From assembly GCF_029937755.1 (NCBI RefSeq), contig NZ_JAPYPG010000003.1, positions 310,001-374,000 of the forward strand: 64,000 nucleotides of DNA. Direction: 5' to 3'. The notes under the pieces were generated by a model, which saw nothing but the letters and a program-made list of their open reading frames with translations, was not told the DNA's origin and did no database searches. This document shows, one piece after another, positions 37,166-45,876 of the stretch; within the stretch, counting starts at the first letter, position 1; every line of letters starts with the position of its first letter. Origin of the DNA: Henriciella sp. (lineage in GTDB: Bacteria > Pseudomonadota > Alphaproteobacteria > Caulobacterales > Hyphomonadaceae). A program made the position numbers and the translations under genes.

Positions 37166-37194
37166 TTGACGGACCGGGAAAGCAGGCCTATCTG
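37166..37194 (+). promoter_or_regulatory. Candidate promoter of the glyoxalase-related gene
   Basis: TTGACG (37166-37171) followed after 16-17 bases by CTATCT/TATCTG resembles the alphaproteobacterial housekeeping promoter. Transcription would start near 37200, leaving a leader of about 165 bases before the gene at 37370. Confidence 0.4.
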
Positions 37195-37226
37195 CCCGCC
37201 TCAGGTCTGAGACGCCTGCCGTTCGC

Positions 37227-37271
37227 CGGACATCACTGTCCGATGGTGAAGATCTCCGGGGCTCATCCCCG
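37227..37271 (+). other. Two tandem hairpins in the leader upstream of the gene at 37370
   Basis: CGGACA/TGTCCG (37227-37242, loop TCAC) and CGGGG/CCCCG (37257-37271, loop CTCAT) lie one after the other; the second is followed by ATTTTG. They could be a terminator pair for the upstream lipoprotein gene or a structured regulatory leader. Confidence 0.4.
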
Positions 37272-37369
37272 ATTTTGTGACAGGTCCCTATCTCTTTATT
37301 TGAGACCGGCCTGCGGCAAGGCGAACGCCCGCTTCTTTTGCCCGGTCCAGATGAGAGGGTCGTCTCCCG

Positions 37370-37819
37370 ATGACATATACCATTACTACCCGTGCGCAGG
37401 CGAAAGCACGTGCGCGTGAACTGCGTGCCGAGTCCGCCACTCGCGGCAAAAGCCTCAGTCACGCCAATGCGCTGGAAGCCGTCGCGCATGAGCTGGGCTA
37501 TCGCGACTGGAACACCGCTTCCGCGCGCCTTTCCAACCAGCCGGAAATTCCCCTGCAGGTTGGAGAGCGCGTATCGGGCCGTTACCTCAAACAGCCCTTT
37601 CAGGGCCGCGTGCACGGCGTACGCGAACTTGCCGGCGGCATGGGGTACGAGGTCGTTTTGCACTTTGACGAGCCCGTGGATGTTGTTGAATTCGATAGCT
37701 TTTCAGGGCTTCGCCAACGTGTCAGTGCAATGATTTCCGACGATGGCGTCTCCTGGAACAAGACCAGCGACGGCGTTCCGCACCTGGTCCTCCAGCGCGA
37801 TAGCGCTCATCTGATCTAG
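37370..37819 (+). CDS. Glyoxalase-related domain protein
   Basis: A 149-residue basic soluble protein. The N-terminal helix pair with SHANALEAVAHELGYRDWNT is the signature of the glyoxalase-related family often found on plasmids and accessory regions (Glyoxalase_8-type). The remaining 90 residues form strands (GERVSGRYLKQPFQGRVHGV, YEVVLHFDEPVDVVEF). Catalytic function is not established. It is a single gene bounded by a structured leader and a strong terminator. Confidence 0.6.
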   Translation: MTYTITTRAQAKARARELRAESATRGKSLSHANALEAVAHELGYRDWNTASARLSNQPEIPLQVGERVSGRYLKQPFQGRVHGVRELAGGMGYEVVLHFDEPVDVVEFDSFSGLRQRVSAMISDDGVSWNKTSDGVPHLVLQRDSAHLI

Positions 37820-37823
37820 CATC

Positions 37824-37854
37824 AATCTGCCGGGATTTTCCCGGCAGATTTTGA
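37824..37854 (+). terminator. Intrinsic terminator after the glyoxalase-related gene
   Basis: A perfect 12-bp stem, AATCTGCCGGGA with TCCCGGCAGATT, with a TTT loop, is followed by TTGAATTTCT. It starts 4 bases past the stop codon. Confidence 0.8.
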
Positions 37855-37996
37855 ATTTCTACCAAAAAGAGAATGATTGTCCCGTATTTTCGGGACGCGG
37901 AAACCTGCTGTTTATCATCCTTGTATAGGAAAGCGTCATAGAGGGCGGCACCGGGCAGTTCACTTTGCCCGATACCGCCGGGGTTGGGGTTTCAGC

Positions 37997-38191
37997 GTGG
38001 TTTCTATCCTGAGGACATTCTTCTATCTCGGACCGCTGTTCTTCGCGGTCGGCTTCCTTGTGCCGCTGACGGCCCAGCTCATTGAAGCCTCCGGCTGGAC
38101 ACCACCTTTCGGTCTGAGCGCACTGCATTGCGGGTTCATTGTCGGTGCAGCCCTCGGCCTTCCAGCACAGATAAGGGGACGATGGATCTGA
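37997..38191 (+). CDS. Small two-helix membrane protein coupled to desaturase
   Basis: A 64-residue protein from GTG at 37997. It has two transmembrane segments: TFFYLGPLFFAVGFLVPLTA and one spanning LHCGFIVGAALGLPA. The frame stays open further upstream, but that part is very basic and has no conserved look. Its TGA overlaps an ATG of the desaturase (TGATG), so translation is probably coupled. I recognise no family; a role in membrane lipid modification alongside the desaturase is inference. Confidence 0.5.
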   Translation: MVSILRTFFYLGPLFFAVGFLVPLTAQLIEASGWTPPFGLSALHCGFIVGAALGLPAQIRGRWI

Positions 38192-39063
38192 TGAGCGAAC
38201 GCGACCTCAGCCAGCTTTCCGATCGCGAACTCCAGTATATGGAGCGTGAGATCGCGCGCCGCCATATCGGGAAATTCCCCTGGTTCACCGTCATTGGCGC
38301 CTTTGTGAACCTCGCTCTGTGGGTGTCGCTCTGGCCGCTTGTTTTCATGGGGCTGATCCCTGTCTGGCTCGGGCTGATCATTGCCACGATCACGGCCACG
38401 ATCAGCTACCTGCCCTCCCACGAGGCGCAGCATGACATTATCGCCCGCCCGGGATCGAAGCTTTTCTGGCTTAACGAAACCGTCGGGTATCTCTCCACGA
38501 TCCCGCTCGCCCTGCCCTATCAGGTCGCCAAGATCACGCACCGCGAGCATCACCTTCACACCAATCATGACGATTTCGATCCGGACATCTCTTCTCGCGC
38601 TAATGGCCCGTGGCACGCCATCTGGAGAACGATCGAGAACCGCCAGCCGCGTGGAAAAGGGGCCTTCAACGCCTATGGCCGCACGCTGATCCGCCTGAAG
38701 CGGTTTGATGCACTCAGAGCAGGCGCCCTCTACCGGTTTGGCTGGTATGTCATTCTGTTTGGCCTGGCCTGGTCCGGTCACGCCATCGAGGCAGCCTGTC
38801 TGTGGTGGCTGCCCCACCATCTCGCCTACACCTACATCCAGTATTATCTGAGCTGGGCCCCGCACCATCCGGCGAAAGAGACAGGTCGCCTGCGCGCCAC
38901 GCGCAGCTTCCGCGCCGCGGTCGGCAATATCCTCTCATTCGGCATGCAGTTTCACATCGTGCATCACCTGCACCCGCGCATTCCGCTGCTGCGTACCGAA
39001 GAAGCCTATTGGGAAATGCGCCCCATCCTTGAAGCGCGCGGCGCGAACGTTCACGACCTTTAA
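38191..39063 (+). CDS. Fatty acid desaturase family protein
   Basis: A 290-residue membrane di-iron enzyme. Three histidine boxes are present: HEAQHD, HREHHLHTNHDD and HIVHHLHP; four hydrophobic segments flank them. It likely inserts a double bond (or hydroxyl) into a membrane lipid or carotenoid. The start at 38191 makes a TGATG coupling with the small membrane protein; the ATG at 38182 adds three residues and is equally possible. It faces the pdxH gene, whose stop lies 10 bases away. Confidence 0.85.
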   Translation: MSERDLSQLSDRELQYMEREIARRHIGKFPWFTVIGAFVNLALWVSLWPLVFMGLIPVWLGLIIATITATISYLPSHEAQHDIIARPGSKLFWLNETVGYLSTIPLALPYQVAKITHREHHLHTNHDDFDPDISSRANGPWHAIWRTIENRQPRGKGAFNAYGRTLIRLKRFDALRAGALYRFGWYVILFGLAWSGHAIEAACLWWLPHHLAYTYIQYYLSWAPHHPAKETGRLRATRSFRAAVGNILSFGMQFHIVHHLHPRIPLLRTEEAYWEMRPILEARGANVHDL

Positions 39064-39073
39064 GACGGGCGTC

Positions 39074-39745
39074 TTACGGATAAAGCCGGTGATGCGTCCA
39101 GACGCCGGCCTTGCGGACGAATTTCAGCCGGTCGTGCATCCGGAAGGCCTGATCCTGCCAGAACTCCATCTCGTCGGGCACAAGCCTGTAGCCGCCCCAG
39201 GTCTTCGGGCGCGGAATGTCATCGCGGCCTTCATATTCCTTCTGGAGCGCAGCAATACGCTCGTCGAAAGTCTCGCGGGATGGCAGCGGACGCGACTGGT
39301 CGGACGCGATTGCGCTCAAACGGCTTTCGCGGGCGCGTGAGGCGAAATAGGCGTCGGCTTCGTCTGCCGGGACCGGCTGGACCACGCCACGGATACGCAC
39401 CTGGCGCCGCAGCGATTTCCAGTGAAACCCGAGCGCGGCAACAGGATTGTCCTTGAGCTGGACGCCCTTCACGCTGCCGAAATTGGTATAGAAGGCAAAA
39501 CCGTTTTCGGAGATGTCCTTGAGCAGGACGATGCGCACGTCAGGGCGGCCATGCGTATCGACCGTCGCCAGCGACATGGCATTGGAATCGTTCGGCTCAG
39601 CCGCGCGCGCGGCCGCCATCCAGTCGCGGAACAGTGGAATTGGGTCGGCCACATCAGGAATGAGTGGCTTGCCCTCGCTGTCCTTCTGATACTCTTCCGC
39701 ACTCGGACTGGGCGGAATGACCTGCGCTGATTCGTGTTCGCTCAT
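39074..39745 (-). CDS. pdxH: Pyridoxamine 5'-phosphate oxidase
   Basis: A 223-residue FMN enzyme that oxidises pyridoxamine or pyridoxine phosphate to pyridoxal phosphate. Visible features are AMSLATVDTHGRPDVRIVLLK, FYTNFGSVKGVQL, the LRRQVRIRG segment and the C-terminal PDEMEFWQ...RMHDRLKF with the substrate-binding RMHDR. The start ATG at 39745 follows the SDR gene by 19 bases, suggesting an operon with it. Confidence 0.92.
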   Translation of the reverse strand: MSEHESAQVIPPSPSAEEYQKDSEGKPLIPDVADPIPLFRDWMAAARAAEPNDSNAMSLATVDTHGRPDVRIVLLKDISENGFAFYTNFGSVKGVQLKDNPVAALGFHWKSLRRQVRIRGVVQPVPADEADAYFASRARESRLSAIASDQSRPLPSRETFDERIAALQKEYEGRDDIPRPKTWGGYRLVPDEMEFWQDQAFRMHDRLKFVRKAGVWTHHRLYP

Positions 39746-39764
39746 CTTTGTTCCTGTCTTTCGT

Positions 39765-40523
39765 TCAAGCCAGAATGCCACCATCCACACGAAGCACCTG
39801 CCCGGTGATGTAATCCGCCTTGTCTGACGCCAGGAAAGTCACAGCATCGGCAATATTCTGCGCACTGCCCCAGCGGCCTTCCAGCGGCACCACCTTGCCG
39901 ATCCGCTCCATTGTCTTTTCCCGGTCGACAGCACCGCTTTCGAAAGCGGTCTTCCACATACCATCGTCGATAACACCCGGCGCCACGGCATTTACGCGCA
40001 CCCCGGACCGGCCAAGGTCGATCGACATGTTTCGCGTCATGGAGTTCACCGCGCCTTTTGAGGCGGAATAGGCGATCTGCCCGATGCTGCCCGTGCTCGC
40101 CGAGACCGAAGAGATGTTCACGATGTTGCCCTTGCGCGACTTCAGGCTATCGGTCAGCGCATCGGTGAGCAGGATCAGGTTGCGGACATTGATGGTGAGC
40201 GTCGCGTCGAGATTTTCTTCCGTCACCTTGCCGGCCGGTTCGTAAACGCTGACCCCGGCATTGTTGACCAGGATATCGACCGGCCCGAGCTGCTCAAGGA
40301 TAGCTTCTGCGAGCGGCTTCCAGCCTTCCGGAGAGCCGAGATCGGCGTGCAGGACGACCGGATCGTTGGGAAGGTCTTTCGCGATCTTGTCGAGCGCCTC
40401 GGTGTTGCGCGCGATGAGCGCGACGCGGGCGCCGTTTTCTGCGAGCGTGCGTGCAATCGCCTCGCCGATGCCACGGCTGGCGCCTGTGACGACGGCATTC
40501 TTGCCGGAGAGGTCGTAGGTCAT
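39765..40523 (-). CDS. Short-chain dehydrogenase/reductase
   Basis: A 252-residue classical SDR. The cofactor motif TGASRGIG, NNAG, the Ser of NISSVSAS and YSASK (catalytic Tyr/Lys) are intact, as is the C-terminal TGQVLRVDGG that resembles FabG-like ketoreductases. Nicotinamide specificity and substrate are not set by the sequence. It is the first gene of a likely two-gene operon with pdxH. Confidence 0.88.
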   Translation of the reverse strand: MTYDLSGKNAVVTGASRGIGEAIARTLAENGARVALIARNTEALDKIAKDLPNDPVVLHADLGSPEGWKPLAEAILEQLGPVDILVNNAGVSVYEPAGKVTEENLDATLTINVRNLILLTDALTDSLKSRKGNIVNISSVSASTGSIGQIAYSASKGAVNSMTRNMSIDLGRSGVRVNAVAPGVIDDGMWKTAFESGAVDREKTMERIGKVVPLEGRWGSAQNIADAVTFLASDKADYITGQVLRVDGGILA

Positions 40524-40673
40524 CGAAGTCCTGCCCTTGCTGTTTTTCTGAGCCCCTGAGGGTATTGGATTTCAAGGACTTATCAATGATTGTGCGAGGA
40601 ATTGGCGATATGTTTGCATGACGCCGGAGACGGGTCTGTTCAAACCCGCCGATTTGCGCTTCAAGGCTCAACC

Positions 40674-41762
40674 ATGTCGCATAACACTTTCGGCCACCTT
40701 TTCCGTGTCACCACCTGGGGCGAAAGCCACGGGGCCGCGCTTGGCTGCGTCGTGGATGGCTGCCCGCCGGGCCTGAAACTGGACGAGGCCTTCGTCCAGG
40801 CCTTCCTTGATGCCCGCAAGCCCGGCACCAGCCGCTTCGTCACCCAGCGCAAGGAGCCGGACCAGGTGCGCATCCTGTCAGGCGTCTTCGAGGACGATCG
40901 CACCGACGGCCAGGTGACCACCGGCACGCCGGTCTCGATGATGATCGAGAATGTCGACCAGCGCTCCAAGGACTATTCCGAAATCCGCGATCGCTACCGG
41001 CCCGGCCATGCCGACTATGCCTATGACCAGAAATACGGGATCCGCGACTATCGCGGCGGCGGGCGCAGCTCGGCGCGCGAAACGGCGGCCCGTGTCGCTG
41101 CCGGCGCCGTCGCGCGGCGCGTTCTGGGCGATGACAACCAGATCCGCGGCGCCGTCGTCCAGATCGGCCCGCACGCCATCGACCGCGAGGCGTGGGACTG
41201 GGACGAGACGACAAGGAACCCCTTCTGGTGCCCGGACGCAGCCGCCGCCGCAAAGTGGGAAGCGTTTCTCGACGAGACCCGCAAGGCCGGCTCAAGCGCT
41301 GGCGCTGTGGTCGAGGTGCAGGCCTCCGGCGTTCCGGCCGGTTGGGGCGCGCCGGTCTATGGCAAGCTCGATGCGGAACTCGCCGGAGCGATGATGAGCA
41401 TCAATGCGGCCAAGGGCGTCGAGATCGGCGCAGGCTTCGCCGCTGCCGCGTTCTCCGGTGAACAGAATGCCGACGAGATGCGCATGGGCAATGAGGGCGT
41501 GCGCTTCCTGTCGAACAATAATGGCGGCGTCGCCGGCGGCATCTCGACCGGGCAGGATGTTGTCGTGCGCATCGCGATCAAGCCGACCTCGTCGATCCTG
41601 ACGATGACCCAGTCGGTCACCCGTGATGGCGAGGAGGTCGATGTCCGCACCAAGGGCCGTCACGATCCATGCGTCGGGATCCGCGCCGTTCCGGTCGCCG
41701 AAGCCATGCTCGCCTGCGTGCTGGCGGACGCGAAGCTGCGTCATCGCGGGCAGATGGGCTAA
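40674..41762 (+). CDS. aroC: Chorismate synthase
   Basis: A 362-residue FMN-dependent enzyme converting EPSP to chorismate, the branch point to aromatic amino acids. The N-terminus [20 protein letters not shown], the [20 protein letters not shown] segment and [17 protein letters not shown] are diagnostic. The ATG at 40674 ([10 protein letters not shown]) matches the usual family start; the frame stays open 28 codons upstream. It ends 4 bases into the convergent GNAT gene. Confidence 0.95.
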   Translation: MSHNTFGHLFRVTTWGESHGAALGCVVDGCPPGLKLDEAFVQAFLDARKPGTSRFVTQRKEPDQVRILSGVFEDDRTDGQVTTGTPVSMMIENVDQRSKDYSEIRDRYRPGHADYAYDQKYGIRDYRGGGRSSARETAARVAAGAVARRVLGDDNQIRGAVVQIGPHAIDREAWDWDETTRNPFWCPDAAAAAKWEAFLDETRKAGSSAGAVVEVQASGVPAGWGAPVYGKLDAELAGAMMSINAAKGVEIGAGFAAAAFSGEQNADEMRMGNEGVRFLSNNNGGVAGGISTGQDVVVRIAIKPTSSILTMTQSVTRDGEEVDVRTKGRHDPCVGIRAVPVAEAMLACVLADAKLRHRGQMG

Positions 41763-42226
41763 AGGTCGAGCACCATCTGGATATCACAGCGGCTATAGGG
41801 CGATGGTGTCTCCTCACCGCAGGCAAGCTCGCGGAAGCCGGCCGCGCGATAGAGACCAAGTGCGGCATCGAGCTTGCGGTTGGATTCCAGCCAGATACGG
41901 CTTGCCCCCATGTCGCGCGCGGCTGTCACGCAGGCGCTCATCAGGGCCTTGCCCACGCCCTTGCCGCGAAGGTCGGCGCGCGCACTCATCTTCACGAGTT
42001 CGAGCACACCCGGTTCATGCCCGCGGACAAGCCCCGCGGTACCGACAGGCTCACCCTCAATTTCAGCAATAAGGACGCATCCCCCCGCATCAATGATCAC
42101 GGTCTGCGGATCGTCGAGCTGGGCAAGGTCAGAGGGCTCAATATCGAACAGCTGCTCGATCCAGGCCAGATTGAGCGATTTGAAAGCTGCCGCGTCAGCG
42201 GGCGCGTATGGACGAACCCGAACCAT
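41759..42226 (-). CDS. GNAT family N-acetyltransferase
   Basis: A 155-residue acetyltransferase. The acetyl-CoA pyrophosphate-binding motif [12 protein letters not shown] follows strand 4 ([10 protein letters not shown]), and [13 protein letters not shown] is the usual motif B. It acetylates an amine on an unknown small molecule or protein. It starts 15 bases after the fpr stop and is probably co-transcribed with it. Confidence 0.85.
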   Translation of the reverse strand: MVRVRPYAPADAAAFKSLNLAWIEQLFDIEPSDLAQLDDPQTVIIDAGGCVLIAEIEGEPVGTAGLVRGHEPGVLELVKMSARADLRGKGVGKALMSACVTAARDMGASRIWLESNRKLDAALGLYRAAGFRELACGEETPSPYSRCDIQMVLDL

Positions 42227-42241
42227 GTCCTGCCAACTGTG

Positions 42242-43057
42242 CTACCCGACGAAGGCCTTTTCAATCACGAATTCGGCCGGCGCGGCGTTGGAGCCTTCGG
42301 TCAGACCGGCTTCGATCATCAGCTCTTTCATTTCGAGCGTCATCGGCATCGAGCCGCAGATCATGGCACGGTCGGTCGACGGGTCGAGCGGCGGCAGGTC
42401 GAGCGCCTTGAACAGGTCGCCGGAGCGGATGAGGTCGGTCGGACGGCCCATGCGTTCGAACTGTTCCTGCGTGCAGGAGGTGAAGAGCTTGAGCTTGCCG
42501 TGCACCATCTCACCGACCAGCGGATCGTTGACGAGATCCTCGACCAGCTTGGTCGAATATTGCAGCTCGCCATTCTCGCGGCAGGTATGGGTGACGATCA
42601 CGTCTTCGAACTTCTCATAGGTTTCCGGATCGCGGACCAGGCTTGCGAAGGGCGCAAAGCCGGTACCGGTGGAGAACATGTAGAGCCGCTTGCCGGGCGT
42701 CAGCGCGTCGAGGACGAGCGTGCCGGTCGGCTTCTTGCCGAGCAGAACCTTGTCGCCCGGCTGGATTTTCTGAAGGCGCGAGGTCAGCGGACCGTCCGGC
42801 ACCTTGATGGAGTAGAACTCAAGCGAGTCGTCCCAGGCCGGAGAGGCGACCGAATAGGCGCGCAGGATCGGCTTGCCGCTCTCCTGCGGCAGACCGATCA
42901 TCACGAACTCGCCCGAGCGGAAGCGGAAGCTTTGCGGGCGCGAGATACGGAAGGAGAAGAGTCGGTCGGTATAGTGCTCGACCGACAGCACGGTCTCCTC
43001 GCTCGGGGCATTCGGATTAACGCGCGGCGTGGCTGTTTCCTGGCTCGCAGATGTCAT
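42242..43057 (-). CDS. fpr: Ferredoxin/flavodoxin--NADP+ reductase
   Basis: A 271-residue FAD enzyme of the bacterial FPR type. RAYSVASPAW binds FAD, GKRLYMFSTGTGFAPFASLV and ICGSMPMTLEMKEL bind NADP(H), and the C-terminus FVIEKAFVG is the short bacterial form. It exchanges electrons between NADPH and ferredoxin or flavodoxin and is often induced by oxidative stress; no SoxR-type site was seen. It heads a two-gene unit with the GNAT gene. Confidence 0.9.
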   Translation of the reverse strand: MTSASQETATPRVNPNAPSEETVLSVEHYTDRLFSFRISRPQSFRFRSGEFVMIGLPQESGKPILRAYSVASPAWDDSLEFYSIKVPDGPLTSRLQKIQPGDKVLLGKKPTGTLVLDALTPGKRLYMFSTGTGFAPFASLVRDPETYEKFEDVIVTHTCRENGELQYSTKLVEDLVNDPLVGEMVHGKLKLFTSCTQEQFERMGRPTDLIRSGDLFKALDLPPLDPSTDRAMICGSMPMTLEMKELMIEAGLTEGSNAAPAEFVIEKAFVG

Positions 43058-43265
43058 GCTCTGATCCTGAAACGATTATGTTCGCTGCGTGACATGACCG
43101 CCCGGGCGCAATTGTGCAAGGCAACAAATGATCGCATTAGCAGAACTAAAACAGACCGACGCCCTTCATACAGCTCCACCCAGCTGATAGGCCCGACGAC
43201 AGGAGCCGTTCGGCGACAGGCCGGACCGCATCCGGCCCGAGAGGAAACGGAGGGAAATTATCATC

Positions 43266-43745
43266 ATGAAAAACCAAGTCCTGTCATTCGCGTTCGCCGC
43301 AGGCTTTGTGGCATTCCCAGCAGCGGCTCACGCTCAGACCGGCCCGGTCGCGGACAAGCTCGGCGCCAGCATGGAGTCGTGCGAGAACGCCATGACAGAG
43401 GCCGCAAAGGCATCGGACTTCACAATCGCGAAAGGACCTTGCAATGAAACGCTGGCCCAGATCAAGGCGATCGATGCGGCAGGCGGTCTTTCCGCCGAAG
43501 AGCGGGCGCTGACCGAGTATGCCTATCTGAATACCTATCTCACCAAGACGTCCATATCGATCAAGATCCACGGCAAGGACGTGCCGGAGGAGACGTGCCC
43601 ATATCTCCACAAGGCCGTCGATCATGGGGAAGCGATCATCGTCGAGGACCTGCCCCAGAGCGTGCAGCTGCAGGCGCAATTCTTCATGCGACAGGCGCTC
43701 GGTTCGGAGCAGAAATGCCCGGCAGACCAGGACCCCGCACAATGA
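43266..43745 (+). CDS. Secreted hypothetical protein
   Basis: A 159-residue protein with a Sec signal peptide (KNQVLSFAFAAGFVAFPAAA, cleaved near AHA-Q). The mature region is helical and has four Cys (in SCENAM, GPCNET, ETCPYL and QKCPAD), compatible with two disulfides. The repeating helix pattern resembles a short TPR-like fold, but no domain is clearly recognised. A GGAGGG ribosome site lies upstream. It converges on the rhodanese gene across a shared hairpin. Confidence 0.65.
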   Translation: MKNQVLSFAFAAGFVAFPAAAHAQTGPVADKLGASMESCENAMTEAAKASDFTIAKGPCNETLAQIKAIDAAGGLSAEERALTEYAYLNTYLTKTSISIKIHGKDVPEETCPYLHKAVDHGEAIIVEDLPQSVQLQAQFFMRQALGSEQKCPADQDPAQ

Positions 43746-43776
43746 AAAACGGGCGCGAGGATGCTCCTCGCGCCCG
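43745..43776 (-). terminator. Intrinsic terminator of the rhodanese gene
   Basis: A 12-bp stem, CGGGCGCGAGGA with TCCTCGCGCCCG and a three-base TGC loop, is followed on the minus strand by GTTTTTCA. It begins 28 bases past the rhodanese stop; the same hairpin may also help end the convergent plus-strand gene. Confidence 0.75.
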
Positions 43777-43803
43777 CTTGAATGGGGGTCGCTGCCTCGG
43801 GGG

Positions 43804-44349
43804 TCAGGGCGTCTGCAGGGAGCTCACCCAATTCACATCCGCGTCACTGGTGGAGACCATCTCGCCCAGCTCATAGACATTCTCATAGCCATAGCCATAG
43901 AGATTGATGAAAGTCGGGATGTTGAGCGCCAGCGGCGCGCGCTTCAGCATCACCGGTTCGATATCATCCTCGAAATTGTTGTTGCAGTAGATGAGGATGC
44001 GGGTGTCCTTGGTCGGGATCACATCAGCCAGTTTCTCGTCGGTGAAGTCCGAGAAGTTCAGATGAACCGCGCCATCGACATGGCCGGCCTCGAACGCAAA
44101 CTGGCTGCGCGTATCGAGGATGATCGTGTCAGGCTGGTCCTTCATTTCATTGAAGTCCACGAGGCTGACCAGGCGGCTCTCACGATAGGCCATGACCTCG
44201 TCGCTCATCGCGGCGAAGCCCGGATAATCGATCTCGGCTGAGCCTTTGACCGGATCGCCCTCCTGCGCGCCGGCATTGGCAAGCATGCCGGTGGCAACGA
44301 AGGCGATGATCGTGGCGAGGCCAAGAATGGTGTTACGGCGGGCGCCCAT
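43804..44349 (-). CDS. Exported rhodanese-domain protein
   Basis: A 181-residue protein with an N-terminal signal or anchor (ILGLATIIAFVATGMLA) and a rhodanese domain. DTIILDTRSQFAFEAGHVDGA is the conserved CH2A region; the active-site loop is IYCNNNFEDDIEP with Cys as expected for a persulfide carrier, but the loop is acidic rather than basic, which is unusual for thiosulfate sulfurtransferases. It probably acts in the periplasm; partner unknown. Confidence 0.8.
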   Translation of the reverse strand: MGARRNTILGLATIIAFVATGMLANAGAQEGDPVKGSAEIDYPGFAAMSDEVMAYRESRLVSLVDFNEMKDQPDTIILDTRSQFAFEAGHVDGAVHLNFSDFTDEKLADVIPTKDTRILIYCNNNFEDDIEPVMLKRAPLALNIPTFINLYGYGYENVYELGEMVSTSDADVNWVSSLQTP

Positions 44350-44523
44350 GGGTCTGTCTCCTCTATCCCATGAGAGAGACAGTCGGCGGAGATTCGGGCA
44401 ACTTTGCGGTCAAGTCCGGGCTATTGCGGGATAAAATTGCTGCGAGGGCCGGCAAAATCGTTCCGGATCAGAATCATTTTTCACCCGGCAGACGCGCGAG
44501 CCTGCCCGGGAACATTACAGGTT

Positions 44524-45108
44524 TCAGTGAATCTTCGTCGCGGCTTCCCAGTGTTTCCGGCACAGGGAAACATAGCGCGACTTTTCCACCTCGACCTGCT
44601 GGCCTTCGGTGATCGCCTTGCCTTCCGGATCCACCCGGGCAGTCATCGTCGCCTTGCGCCCGCAATGGCAGATCGTGCGGACCTCCCGCAGCTGGTCGGC
44701 AATCGCCAGCAGTTCGGCCGAGCCGGGAAACAGCTTGCCCTGGAAGTCTGTGCGCAGGCCGTAGCACATGACCGGGATGTGCAGCTGGTCGGCCACCCGG
44801 GCGAGCTGCCAGACCTGTCCGGGCGCGAGGAACTGCGCCTCGTCTATGAAGACCGCATCCACGGCCCCGTCATTCTTCATGGCCGTGATGGCCTCGAAGA
44901 GATCGATCTCCTCGCGATAGAGATGTGCCCGCGCATTCAGCCCGATGCGGGAGCTGATCTCGGCGGTTTCCTCCTGCCCCTCGCGATAATGACCGGACGT
45001 CCACAACATGACCTGCATGCCGCGTTCGCGGTAATTGTACGCCGACTGCAGCAGGATGGTCGACTTGCCGGCATTCATCGCCGCGTAGATGAAATAGAGT
45101 TTCGCCAT
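44524..45108 (-). CDS. tdk: Thymidine kinase
   Basis: A 194-residue type II thymidine kinase. The P-loop AAMNAGKSTILLQ, FIDEAQFL (Walker B) and the zinc-binding Cys near ICHCGRKAT and SLCRKHW are present. It phosphorylates salvaged thymidine. The ATG at 45108 (MAKLYFIYAAMNAGK) is the typical family start; an upstream in-frame start would add 11 residues. It follows DUF1491 by 56 bases on the same strand. Confidence 0.92.
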   Translation of the reverse strand: MAKLYFIYAAMNAGKSTILLQSAYNYRERGMQVMLWTSGHYREGQEETAEISSRIGLNARAHLYREEIDLFEAITAMKNDGAVDAVFIDEAQFLAPGQVWQLARVADQLHIPVMCYGLRTDFQGKLFPGSAELLAIADQLREVRTICHCGRKATMTARVDPEGKAITEGQQVEVEKSRYVSLCRKHWEAATKIH

Positions 45109-45164
45109 GTCGAATCCGGTATTGCGGAAACGGCTGGCCATGCCAAGCCGCAGCTGCGCGCGGC

Positions 45165-45521
45165 TCAGGACTCCTCGGGCGTTTCCACAGGTTCGGTCAG
45201 GAAATGGCGCCCGTCCCGGTCCTCGATCTCGAGCACCCAGAGGTCAGGGTCGCGCTCGCGGGCGCGGCGCACATACTCATTCACGGACGCTTCGTCCTCG
45301 CCGACGCCCTGCAGCCGCACATCGGAGAAGATGCGCTCGCCCTCCATGCTGGTGCGGGGCACATAGGCCCGCGCGCCGCCATGCAGGTTGGCCACGGTAA
45401 CAAGCACGTCCCCGCGCGAACGGTCGCCCTTCTGCAGCACGAAGCAGGATGCCCCGGCCACCTGCGCCCGGCGGATCAGCGCATCGACCCAGAGCCATGT
45501 CGGCAATCTCTCTTCCTGCAT
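45165..45521 (-). CDS. DUF1491 family protein
   Basis: A 118-residue protein matching the alphaproteobacterial DUF1491 family: LPTWLWVDALIRRAQVAGA at the start and RARERDPDLWVLEIEDRDG near the end. Its function is unknown. It lies upstream of tdk on the same strand and may share its transcript. Confidence 0.8.
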   Translation of the reverse strand: MQEERLPTWLWVDALIRRAQVAGASCFVLQKGDRSRGDVLVTVANLHGGARAYVPRTSMEGERIFSDVRLQGVGEDEASVNEYVRRARERDPDLWVLEIEDRDGRHFLTEPVETPEES

Positions 45522-45616
45522 ATCCTGCTACACATTCCTCGTTATCTGTTCGCGGCATGGCGCTTGCACCGCCTGTTCCAGATTAAGATACTGGTAACCA
45601 GGCGAGGCCCGACAGC

Positions 45617-45868
45617 ATGACCTTGTTTCTTCCGCTGCTCAATTCCGCTGGCACACAGGCTGCCCGCACAGCCAATCAGCACGCCTCGAACCTGTCCTCT
45701 TCCAATACGGAAATCGTGTCGAGCCGGGCGCAGGACGCTGTGCAGTCCGGAATTTTCCCGATGGAAGTCGCGCTTGTTGTCCTGGGCTGCCTGATGGCGA
45801 CCGGCTTTCTTCTGATGTGGCGGGAGTCCCAGATCGAGCGGCGCCAGCACCAGTCGAATCCCTGGTAG
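45617..45868 (+). CDS. Small single-helix membrane protein, hypothetical
   Basis: An 83-residue protein with a Ser/Asn-rich N-terminal part and one transmembrane helix (MEVALVVLGCLMATGFLLMW) followed by a charged tail. No family is recognised. It sits alone between two minus-strand genes, so its own promoter must lie within the 95-base gap from DUF1491. Confidence 0.45.
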   Translation: MTLFLPLLNSAGTQAARTANQHASNLSSSNTEIVSSRAQDAVQSGIFPMEVALVVLGCLMATGFLLMWRESQIERRQHQSNPW

Positions 45869-45876
45869 ATCGCCCC

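Noticed and set aside
41669-43447. 592-residue plus-strand frame
   Set aside because: It runs antisense through the GNAT and fpr genes, both with intact motifs. Its His/Arg-rich composition is typical of antisense reading of GC-rich genes.
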